Below are positions 1-6,784 of a stretch of 64,000 nucleotides of DNA, piece after piece. Source of the stretch: Cupriavidus necator. Lineage in GTDB: Bacteria > Pseudomonadota > Gammaproteobacteria > Burkholderiales > Burkholderiaceae. Location of the stretch: assembly GCF_013141915.1 (NCBI RefSeq), contig NZ_SROX01000017.1, positions 91,920-155,919 on the forward strand. Direction: 5' to 3'. Made by a program: the position numbers and the translations under genes. Positions within the stretch are counted from its first letter, which is position 1. Every line of letters begins with the position of its first letter. The notes beneath the pieces are model-generated. The model did not search any database. It worked only from the letters and a program-made list of their open reading frames with translations, and was not told the DNA's origin.

Positions 1-416
1 TCGCGCTCGAACATCAGCGCTTCCTTCTTGCTCATGGTTTCCAGCGCGCCGGCTTCCTTGGCGGCTTCCATGTCCTTCAGGCGCTTGATCGAGATCTTGA
101 CCGTCTTGAAGTTGGTCAGCATGCCGCCGAGCCAGCGGGCGTCGACGTAGGGCATGCCGGCACGGCCAGCTTCTTCAGCCAGGATTTCGCGCGATTGGCG
201 CTTGGTGCCCACGAAAAGGATGGTGCCGCGATTGGCCGCCAGCTGACGCACGTACTTCATGGCGTCCTGGAACATCGGCAGCGTCTTTTCGAGGTTGATG
301 ATGTGGATCTTGTTGCGATGGCCGAAGATGAAGGGGGCCATCTTCGGGTTCCAGAAGCGGGTCTGGTGGCCGAAGTGGCAACCGGCTTCCAGCATTTCGC
401 GCATGGTCACGGACAT
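1..416 (-). CDS. rpsB: 30S ribosomal protein S2, 5' part only (cut by window edge)
   Basis: The first 138 codons of ribosomal protein S2, a small-subunit protein that assembles late and helps hold S1 on the 30S subunit. The protein begins MSVTMREMLEAGCHFGHQTR and continues with the family segments around FWNPKMAPFIFG, INLEKT and GTKRQ, so identification is secure. The ATG at 416-414 has an upstream GGAG in the leader. The rest of the gene, and probably tsf after it, lies beyond the left edge. map is transcribed divergently, the usual beta-proteobacterial arrangement. The reading frame is intact up to the edge. Confidence 0.97.
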   Translation of the reverse strand, partial: MSVTMREMLEAGCHFGHQTRFWNPKMAPFIFGHRNKIHIINLEKTLPMFQDAMKYVRQLAANRGTILFVGTKRQSREILAEEAGRAGMPYVDARWLGGMLTNFKTVKISIKRLKDMEAAKEAGALETMSKKEALMFER

Positions 417-573
417 GTAAATCTCCAAAGGGTTAGGTCTGAAGCCCGCCCCGACATTCCTGAAAAGGAACACCCCGGATAGGCGGGCCAGCGATTTCAA
501 GCGGCAGGAAAGGCCCTGCCAAATAACTGAACCGGGCGGCGCAATTGCTGCGACGCAACCAGATCAGCCCGCT
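417..573 (-). promoter_or_regulatory. rpsB 5' leader with a small hairpin
   Basis: Non-coding stretch between the proposed rpsB promoter and its ATG. It contains an inverted repeat GGCAGG/CCTGCC (503-508 and 515-520) with a 6-nt loop. rpsB leaders are autoregulated by S2 in several bacteria, so this leader is a plausible control element, but no known motif was matched. The remaining part of the 337-bp gap up to map holds only the palindrome listed separately. Confidence 0.35.
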
Positions 574-603
574 ATTGTAGCAACAAAAGTGCCGCCGGCT
601 CAA
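574..603 (-). promoter_or_regulatory. Candidate sigma-70 promoter for rpsB
   Basis: On the minus strand TTGAGC (603-598) and TACAAT (579-574) are separated by 18 bp, a fair match to a housekeeping promoter. It would give an rpsB leader of about 150 nt. Assigned by eye only. Confidence 0.5.
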
Positions 604-711
604 GCCGGCCCCGGCCTCTCCCGCCTCTGGCGCCCTCGTCCCCGGCGGCCGGAACAGGCTGCGATCCGGCCTCGATGGTGCGATAATCCCACTTTGATCC
701 TTCGATTCCGG

Positions 712-728
712 CGTGGCCAGTGGCCACG
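712..728 (+). promoter_or_regulatory. Perfect 8-bp-arm palindrome just upstream of map
   Basis: CGTGGCCA, one base, then TGGCCACG, ending 25 nt before the map ATG. As RNA it would form a strong stem in the map 5' leader; as DNA it could be an operator. No function is known. Confidence 0.4.
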
Positions 729-753
729 TCATCACTTTTTCTGGCGACGCAGC

Positions 754-1572
754 ATGAGCATTTACCTGAACACCGCCGAAGACATCGCCCACATGCGCGT
801 GGCTTGCCGCCTTGCCTCCGAAGTCCTCGACTACATCACGCCCTTCGTGCAACCCGGCGTCACTACCGGCGAACTCGACCGCCTGTGCCACGCCTACATG
901 CGCGACGTGCAGGGCACGGTGCCGGCGCCGCTGAATTATGCGCCTCCGGGCTACCCGCCCTTCCCCGGCGCGATCTGCACTTCGGTCAACGACGTGATCT
1001 GCCACGGCATTCCGGGCGAGCGCGTGCTCAAGAGCGGCGACGCCATTAACCTGGACATCACCGTCATCACCAAGGACGGGTACTACGGCGACACCAGCCG
1101 CATGTTCATCGTCGGCGAGGGCTCGATCCTGGCCAAGCGCCTGGCGCAGGTGACGTATGAATGCATGTGGAAGGGCATCGCGCAAGTGCGCCATGGTGCG
1201 CGCCTCGGCGATATCGGCCATGCCATCCAGGTGCATGCGGAAGCCGCCGGCTACAGCGTGGTGCGCGAGTACTGCGGCCATGGCATCGGCAAGAACTTCC
1301 ATGAGGACCCGCAGATCCTGCACTATGGCCGCCCCGGCACCGGCGCCGAGATCAAAGCTGGCATGATCTTCACGGTGGAGCCGATGATCAACGCCGGCAA
1401 GCGCGAGATCCGCACCATGCCCGACCAGTGGACCGTAAAGACCCGCGACCGCAGCCTGTCGGCGCAGTGGGAGCACACGGTGCTGGTCACCGAGACCGGC
1501 TACGAGGTGCTGACGGTGTCCGCCGGCACCCCGGCGCCGCCGGCGTTCATTACCGATTCCGTGGCGGCCTGA
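754..1572 (+). CDS. map: Methionine aminopeptidase, type I
   Basis: Removes the initiator methionine from nascent proteins in the cytosol, after deformylation by Def (encoded at 6.2-6.8 kb). The 272-residue product is close to the 264 residues of E. coli Map. The five metal ligands of the pita-bread fold are visible: Asp101 and Asp113 (LDITVITKDGYYGD), His176 (CGHGIGKNFHEDP), Glu209 (FTVEPMI) and Glu240 (WEHTVLV). The ATG at 754 starts the conserved N-terminus; the frame stays open upstream without family similarity. It is divergent from rpsB and followed by a terminator-like hairpin before glnD. Confidence 0.97.
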   Translation: MSIYLNTAEDIAHMRVACRLASEVLDYITPFVQPGVTTGELDRLCHAYMRDVQGTVPAPLNYAPPGYPPFPGAICTSVNDVICHGIPGERVLKSGDAINLDITVITKDGYYGDTSRMFIVGEGSILAKRLAQVTYECMWKGIAQVRHGARLGDIGHAIQVHAEAAGYSVVREYCGHGIGKNFHEDPQILHYGRPGTGAEIKAGMIFTVEPMINAGKREIRTMPDQWTVKTRDRSLSAQWEHTVLVTETGYEVLTVSAGTPAPPAFITDSVAA

Positions 1573-1587
1573 TGCCGCACCGAAGCC

Positions 1588-1616
1588 AGGGCGCCTGACC
1601 GGGCGCCCTTCTTTTT
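1588..1616 (+). terminator. Rho-independent terminator or attenuator after map
   Basis: An 8-bp stem AGGGCGCC/GGCGCCCT (1588-1595 with 1602-1609) followed by TCTTTTT. It ends only 6 nt before the glnD GTG codon, so glnD must rely on read-through or on a promoter that is not obvious. Confidence 0.75.
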
Positions 1617-1622
1617 CCAGCC

Positions 1623-4232
1623 GTGCCCACGAACCATCCCGCCACCTCCATGGACACCACGCCGGAACTGCTGCTGGCCGCGCGCGTGCGCGACCAGCTC
1701 AAAGCCGACAAGCAGGCGCTGTTTGCGGACTTCAACGCCAGCGCCAACGCCGCCACGCTGACCACGCGGCTGCGCCGCGCCGTCGATGGCGCGCTGAGCG
1801 AGGCATGGCGCGGGCTGGCCATGCCCGCGGACGCGGCGCTGGTGGCGGTGGGCGGCTACGGCCGCGGCGAACTGTTCCCGTATTCGGACGTCGACGTGCT
1901 GCTGTTGCTGCCGGCCGAGCCCGACCGCGACACCGCCGGCAAGCTGGAACGCTTTATCGGACTGTGCTGGGACCTGGGGCTGGAAATCGGCTCGGCCGTG
2001 CGCACGGTGGACGACTGCATCCGCGAATCGCGCCAGGACGTGACCATCCAGACCTCGTTGCTGGAAGCACGGCTGCTGACCGGCAACCGCAAGCTGTTCG
2101 AGGCGCTGCGCAGCCGCTACCAGGCCAACCTGGACCCGGCTGCGTTCTTCCAGGCCAAGCTGCTGGAAATGCGCCAGCGCCACGCCAAGTACCAGGACAC
2201 GCCCTATGCGCTCGAGCCCAACTGCAAGGAAAGCCCGGGGGGCCTGCGCGACCTGCAGGTGATCCTGTGGATGACCAAGGCCGCGGGCCTCGGCGACAGC
2301 TGGAAGGAATTGTTCGAGAAGGGCCTGCTGACGCGCCGCGAGGCCCAGGAACTGGCCCGCAACGAGCGCCTGCTGAAGATCATCCGCGCGCGCCTGCACC
2401 TGGTGGCCGGGCGCCGCCAGGACGTGCTGGTGTTCGACCTGCAGACCGCGCTGGCCGAGTCCTTCGGCTACCGCCAGAACAACAACAAGCGCGCCAGCGA
2501 ACAGCTGATGCGCCGCTATTACTGGGCCGCCAAGGCGGTCACGCAGCTCAACAGCGTGCTGCTGCTCAATATCGAGGCCATGCTGTTCCCGAGCGAGTCG
2601 CAGGTGACGCGCGTGCTCAACGAACGCTTCGTCGAGCGCCAGGGCATGCTGGAGATCACCAGCGATGACGTGTACGAGCGCGACCCGCACGCCATCCTCG
2701 AAACCTTCCTGCTGTACCAGCGCACCCCCGGCGTGAAGGGCCTCGCGCCGCGCACGCTGCGCGGGCTGTACAACGCGCGCACGGTGATGAATGTGCACTG
2801 GCGCAACGACGCCGAGAACCGCCGCCTGTTCCTGGCCATCATGCAGGAGCCGCAGGGCATCACCCACGCGCTGCGACTGATGAACCAGACCAGCGTGCTG
2901 GGCCGCTACCTGATCAACTTCCGCCGCATCGTCGGCCAGATGCAGCACGACCTGTTCCACGTCTATACGGTGGACCAGCACATCCTGATGGTGGTGCGCA
3001 ACATGCGCCGTTTCGCCATCGTCGAGCACACCCACGAGTTCCCGTTCTGCAGCCAGCTGATGGCCAGTTTCGACAAGCCCTGGGTGCTGTGGGTGGCGGC
3101 GCTGTTCCATGACATCGCCAAGGGCCGCGGCGGCGACCATTCCCGGCTCGGCACCGTCGATGCGCGCCGCTTCTGCAAGCAGCACGGCATTGCGCGCGAA
3201 GATGCCGACCTGATCTGCTGGCTGGTCGAGCACCACCTCACCATGAGCCACGTCGCGCAGAAGCAGGACCTGACCGATCCGGACGTGGTCCACGCCTTTG
3301 CCGAAGTGGTCGGCAGCGAACGCTACCTGACCGCGCTCTACCTGCTGACCGTGGCCGATATCCGCGGCACCAGCCCCAAGGTGTGGAATGCCTGGAAGGG
3401 CAAGCTGCTGGAAGACCTGTACCACATCACGCTGCGCGTGCTGGGCGGCGCGCGCGTCGATTCGCATTCGCTCTGGTCGCAGCGCAAGGCAGACACCATC
3501 TCGGAACTGCGCCTGAAAGCCTTCGACCCGGCGCTGGGCAAGTCGCTGTGGGCGCAGCTGGACGTGGCCTTCTTCCTGCGCCACGATTCGCACGATATCG
3601 CCTGGCTGACGCGCCACCTGTACAACAAGGTGGACAGCCCCGTGCCGGTGGTCAAGGCGCGCGTGTCGCCTGCCGGCGAAGGCTTGCAGGTGGCGGTGTA
3701 CATCAAGGACCAGCCCGACCTGTTCGCGCGCATCTGCGGCTACTTCGAGCGCAAGGCGTTCTCGATCCAGGACGCCAAGATCCACACCACGCGCCACGGC
3801 TATGCGCTGGACACGTTCCAGGTCACCGATCCCGGCATGGCCGGCGACGGCGGCAACTATCGCGACATCATCGCGCTGGTGGAGCACGAGCTGTGCGAGC
3901 GGCTGCGCCTGCAAGGCGCGCTGCCCGAGCCCACGCAGGGACGGCTGTCGCGCCAATCGCGTAGCTTCCCGATCAAGCCGCGCGTCGACCTGCGCCCGGA
4001 CGAGCGCGGGCAGTATTACCTGCTGTCGCTGTCCGCCAACGACCGCACCGGCCTGCTGTACGCCATCGCCCGCGTACTGGCACGGCATCGCGTGTCCGTG
4101 CACACGGCACGCATCAACACCCTGGGCGAACGCGTCGAAGACGTGTTCCTGGTCGACGGCAGCCGCCTGGCCGCCGACAACCGATTGCAGATTCAGCTTG
4201 AACAGGACTTGCTCGCCGCCCTCGCGATCTGA
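1623..4232 (+). CDS. glnD: Bifunctional PII uridylyltransferase / uridylyl-removing enzyme
   Basis: Senses glutamine and reversibly uridylylates PII proteins, thereby tuning glutamine synthetase and nitrogen regulation. The 869-residue product shows the full architecture. The nucleotidyltransferase motif GGYGRGEL...DVDVLLL lies around residues 77-93. The HD hydrolase motif ALFHDIAKGRGGDHS is near residue 493. Two C-terminal ACT domains start near residues 692 and 799. Length matches the family (E. coli 890). The start is uncertain: GTG 1623 gives the longest frame and ATG 1650 is an in-frame alternative; neither has a convincing ribosome-binding site. It sits downstream of map across a terminator-like hairpin. 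Confidence 0.96.
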   Translation: MPTNHPATSMDTTPELLLAARVRDQLKADKQALFADFNASANAATLTTRLRRAVDGALSEAWRGLAMPADAALVAVGGYGRGELFPYSDVDVLLLLPAEPDRDTAGKLERFIGLCWDLGLEIGSAVRTVDDCIRESRQDVTIQTSLLEARLLTGNRKLFEALRSRYQANLDPAAFFQAKLLEMRQRHAKYQDTPYALEPNCKESPGGLRDLQVILWMTKAAGLGDSWKELFEKGLLTRREAQELARNERLLKIIRARLHLVAGRRQDVLVFDLQTALAESFGYRQNNNKRASEQLMRRYYWAAKAVTQLNSVLLLNIEAMLFPSESQVTRVLNERFVERQGMLEITSDDVYERDPHAILETFLLYQRTPGVKGLAPRTLRGLYNARTVMNVHWRNDAENRRLFLAIMQEPQGITHALRLMNQTSVLGRYLINFRRIVGQMQHDLFHVYTVDQHILMVVRNMRRFAIVEHTHEFPFCSQLMASFDKPWVLWVAALFHDIAKGRGGDHSRLGTVDARRFCKQHGIAREDADLICWLVEHHLTMSHVAQKQDLTDPDVVHAFAEVVGSERYLTALYLLTVADIRGTSPKVWNAWKGKLLEDLYHITLRVLGGARVDSHSLWSQRKADTISELRLKAFDPALGKSLWAQLDVAFFLRHDSHDIAWLTRHLYNKVDSPVPVVKARVSPAGEGLQVAVYIKDQPDLFARICGYFERKAFSIQDAKIHTTRHGYALDTFQVTDPGMAGDGGNYRDIIALVEHELCERLRLQGALPEPTQGRLSRQSRSFPIKPRVDLRPDERGQYYLLSLSANDRTGLLYAIARVLARHRVSVHTARINTLGERVEDVFLVDGSRLAADNRLQIQLEQDLLAALAI

Positions 4233-4254
4233 GGCGGCGGGCCAGCATCAACCT

Positions 4255-6105
4255 ATGACCGACAGCAATTCGCCGAAGCGCAAGACGCTAGGCATCAAGG
4301 CCGCCAGCGATACCGGCACGGCCGCGCGCAAGACCGGCACCCGCCCCGTGCGCGTGTCCGACCTGAACCGCAAGCGCGTACAGGCCGTTTCCGAAGGGAT
4401 CAAGCGCGCCCAGCATCGTGCCGGCGGCAAGACCGGCAGCGGCGCGGCCCAGGGCGAAGCGCAGGGCCAGCCGCGCAAGCCGCGCCCGCCGCGCCCCGCT
4501 GACGCCGAACGCCAGGCACGCCCGCGCCGCCCCGAAGGTGGCGAGGCGCGCCCCCGCCGTTTCGGCGATGACGACAACCGTCCGCGCCGCTATGGCGACG
4601 ATCGCGGCGAAGCCCGTCCGCGCCGTTTCGAAGGCGGCGAAGCGCGCCCGCCGCGACGTTTCGGCGACGACGACAACCGTCCGCGCCGCACTGGCGACGA
4701 TCGCGGCGAAGCCCGTCCGCGCCGCTTCGAAGGCGGCGAAGCGCGCCCGCCGCGACGCTTTGGCAACGACGACAACCGTCCGCGCCGCACCGGCGACGAT
4801 CGCGGCGAAGCCCGTCCGCGCCGCTTCGAAGGCGACGAAGCGCGCCCGCCGCGACGCTTTGGCAACGACGACAACCGTCCGCGCCGTTTCGAAGGTAGCG
4901 AGTCGCGCCCGCCCCGACGTTTCGGCGAGGACGACAACCGCCCGCGTCGCACTGGCGACGACCGCGGGGAAGCCCGTCCGCGCCGTTTCGAAGGCGCCGA
5001 CTCGCGCCCGCCGCGCCGCTTTGGCGAGGACGACAACCGCCCTCGCCGCACTGGCGACGACCGCGGAGAGGCGCGTCCGCGCCGCTTCGAAGGCGCCGAG
5101 TCGCGCCCGCCGCGCCGCTTCGGCGATGACGACAACCGCCCGCGCCGCTTCGAGGGCGACGACAGGCGCCCTCGCCCCGCGCCGTCGGGCGAGCGCCGCC
5201 GCGAGGGCACGGCCCCGGCACGCCGCTTCAGCGACACCGCCGACCGCATCCGCCCCGCTGGTCCGGCCCGCCCGCAAGCGCCGGCTCCGCGCCGCGACAC
5301 AGCACCGGCGCAGCGCGACGAATCCAGCCACGACGATGGCCTGGTGCGCCTGTCCAAGCGCATGTCCGAGCTTGGCCTGTGCTCGCGCCGCGAGGCCGAC
5401 GAATGGATCCCACGCGGCTGGGTGCTGGTCGACGGCAAGCCCGTGACCGAACTGGGCAGCCGCATCCGCCCCGACGCCGAGATCGAGATCCTGCAGGAAG
5501 CGCGCTCCGAGCAAGGCGAGCGCGTCACCGTGCTGCTGAACAAGCCGGTGGGCTATGTTTCCGGGCAGGCCGAGGACGGCTACGAGCCCGCCGCGGCACT
5601 GTTTACCCCCGAGAACCAGTGGGAAGGCGATCCCACGCGCAAGCGTTTTGCGCCGTGGCAGCGCAAGAACCTGGCACCCGCGGGCCGCCTCGACATCGAC
5701 TCGACCGGGCTGCTGGTGCTGACGCAGGACGGCCGCGTCGCGCGCACGCTGATCGGCGAGGATTCGAATGTCGAGAAAGAATACCTGGTGCGCGTGGTCT
5801 GGCACTCGCCGCAAGGTCCGGTCGAGCGCAACATCAGCGCGGAATTCCCCGCCGATGACCTGGAACTGCTGCGCCACGGCCTGTCGCTCGACGGCGTCCC
5901 GCTCAAGCCCGCCAAGGTCAGCTGGCAGAACGAAGAGCAGTTGCGCTTCGTGCTGCGTGAAGGCCGCAAGCGCCAGATCCGCCGCATGTGCGAACAGGTG
6001 GGGCTGCAGGTGGTGGGCCTCAAGCGCGTGCGCATGGGGCGTGTGGTGCTGGGGGACCTGCCGCCGGGCAAGTGGCGGTTCCTGGGGCAGTTCGAGAAGT
6101 TCTGA
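4255..6105 (+). CDS. rluF: 23S rRNA pseudouridine synthase (RluF/RluB type) with long repeat-rich N-terminal extension
   Basis: The C-terminal half of this 616-residue protein is a standard RsuA/RluB/RluF-family pseudouridine synthase, which isomerises a uridine in 23S rRNA. It has an S4 RNA-binding domain near residue 363 (VRLSKRMSELGLCSRREAD), the catalytic loop GRLDIDSTGLLVL with Asp near 480, and the C-terminal motif EGRKRQIRRMCEQVG. The ending resembles RluF more than RluB; the exact target is inferred. The N-terminal ~360 residues are absent from E. coli RluF. They are basic, then consist of about six Arg/Asp-rich repeats (residues ~96-305), probably disordered and RNA-binding. The ATG lies 22 bp after glnD; a strong terminator follows. 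Confidence 0.88.
   Translation: MTDSNSPKRKTLGIKAASDTGTAARKTGTRPVRVSDLNRKRVQAVSEGIKRAQHRAGGKTGSGAAQGEAQGQPRKPRPPRPADAERQARPRRPEGGEARPRRFGDDDNRPRRYGDDRGEARPRRFEGGEARPPRRFGDDDNRPRRTGDDRGEARPRRFEGGEARPPRRFGNDDNRPRRTGDDRGEARPRRFEGDEARPPRRFGNDDNRPRRFEGSESRPPRRFGEDDNRPRRTGDDRGEARPRRFEGADSRPPRRFGEDDNRPRRTGDDRGEARPRRFEGAESRPPRRFGDDDNRPRRFEGDDRRPRPAPSGERRREGTAPARRFSDTADRIRPAGPARPQAPAPRRDTAPAQRDESSHDDGLVRLSKRMSELGLCSRREADEWIPRGWVLVDGKPVTELGSRIRPDAEIEILQEARSEQGERVTVLLNKPVGYVSGQAEDGYEPAAALFTPENQWEGDPTRKRFAPWQRKNLAPAGRLDIDSTGLLVLTQDGRVARTLIGEDSNVEKEYLVRVVWHSPQGPVERNISAEFPADDLELLRHGLSLDGVPLKPAKVSWQNEEQLRFVLREGRKRQIRRMCEQVGLQVVGLKRVRMGRVVLGDLPPGKWRFLGQFEKF
4540..5165 (+). repeat. In-frame degenerate 99-bp minisatellite inside the pseudouridine synthase gene
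   Basis: Tandem units of 33 codons read approximately RRFGDDDNRPRRTGDDRG then EARPRRFEGGEARPP. The spacing is exactly 99 bp between units beginning near 4655, 4754 and 4853. One unit (around 4853-4915) lacks 12 codons, and the first and last units are partial. All indels keep the frame. The DNA identity between units is high enough for slippage or recombination to change copy number. Confidence 0.9.
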
Positions 6106-6110
6106 TGTGA

Positions 6111-6138
6111 AAAAGCGGCCGGGATGGCCGCTTTTTTT
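6111..6138 (+). terminator. Rho-independent terminator
   Basis: A perfect 10-bp stem (AAAAGCGGCC/GGCCGCTTTT) with a 5-nt loop, then a run of T. It closes the glnD/pseudouridine-synthase transcript and could also act on the converging def strand. Confidence 0.9.
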
Positions 6139-6190
6139 TGAGGGGTCGTGGCAAGTCAGTCGCCACAACCTCATCCCGTACCGATTGCGT

Positions 6191-6220
6191 GCTCCCTCTC
6201 CCGCGAGCGGGAGAGGGAGC
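6191..6220. repeat. Interspersed palindromic repeat, copy 1
   Basis: A perfect 14-bp inverted repeat (GCTCCCTCTCCCGC, two bases, then its complement) followed by CAACC. Same family as the copies at 17531, 21397-21522 and 49881. It lies between convergent genes. Confidence 0.85.
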
Positions 6221-6236
6221 CAACCATCGCCAGGCG

Positions 6237-6770
6237 TCAATCGTCGCTGTTCGCCGGCAGCTCGGGAAACAGCACCTCGGTAAACCCGAACTGCCGGAAA
6301 TCCCTGATCCGCATCGGATAGAGAATGCCCTGCAAATGGTCGCACTCATGCTGCACCACGCGCGCATGGAAGCCTTCGGCCACGCGTTCGATGCGGTTGC
6401 CCATCAGGTCGTAGCCGCTGTACTTCAGCCGCAGGTGCCGCGGTACCACGCCGCGCACCCCCGGCACCGACAGGCAACCCTCCCAGCCGTCTTCCATCTC
6501 GTCTGACGCCATGTCCAGCAACGGGTTGATCAGCACGGTCTTGGGCACGGTGGGCGCGTCCGGATAGCGCGGGTTGCGGTCAAAGCCGAAGATCACCACC
6601 TGCAGGTCCACGCCGATCTGCGGCGCCGCCAGGCCCGCGCCGCTGGCGTGGTCCATGGTGTCGAACATGTCTTCGATCAGCGTGCGCAGCTCCGGCGTGT
6701 TGAAGCGCTCCACCGGCCGCGCCACCTGCAGCAGGCGCGGATCGCCCATCTTGAGAATCTCGCGGATCAT
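6237..6770 (-). CDS. def: Peptide deformylase
   Basis: Removes the formyl group from the N-terminal formyl-methionine of new proteins, the step before Map. The 177-residue product carries all three PDF motifs: GAGLAAPQIG (44-53), EGCLSVPG with metal-binding Cys99, and QHECDHLQG with His141, His145 and catalytic Glu142. Lack of the fmt partner gene and its position next to ligA suggest a second deformylase paralogue, as many beta-proteobacteria carry more than one; this is inference. It ends the ligA-side gene run, 14 bp after the ligA stop. Confidence 0.95.
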   Translation of the reverse strand: MIREILKMGDPRLLQVARPVERFNTPELRTLIEDMFDTMDHASGAGLAAPQIGVDLQVVIFGFDRNPRYPDAPTVPKTVLINPLLDMASDEMEDGWEGCLSVPGVRGVVPRHLRLKYSGYDLMGNRIERVAEGFHARVVQHECDHLQGILYPMRIRDFRQFGFTEVLFPELPANSDD

Positions 6771-6784
6771 GTCGTGTCCCCCGG

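Noticed and set aside
1500..4103. Very long open frame antisense to glnD (867 codons)
   Set aside because: High GC keeps the antisense frame open; the product is low-complexity and has no family features, while the sense strand encodes an intact GlnD.
4540..5165. Regularly spaced repeats that could suggest a CRISPR array
   Set aside because: The units are contiguous, coding and in frame with a pseudouridine synthase; there are no unique spacers and no cas genes.
4288..6345. Antisense frame across the pseudouridine-synthase repeats
   Set aside because: Only a translation of the repeat complement (Ala/Arg/Val-rich); no start signal and it crosses the terminator.
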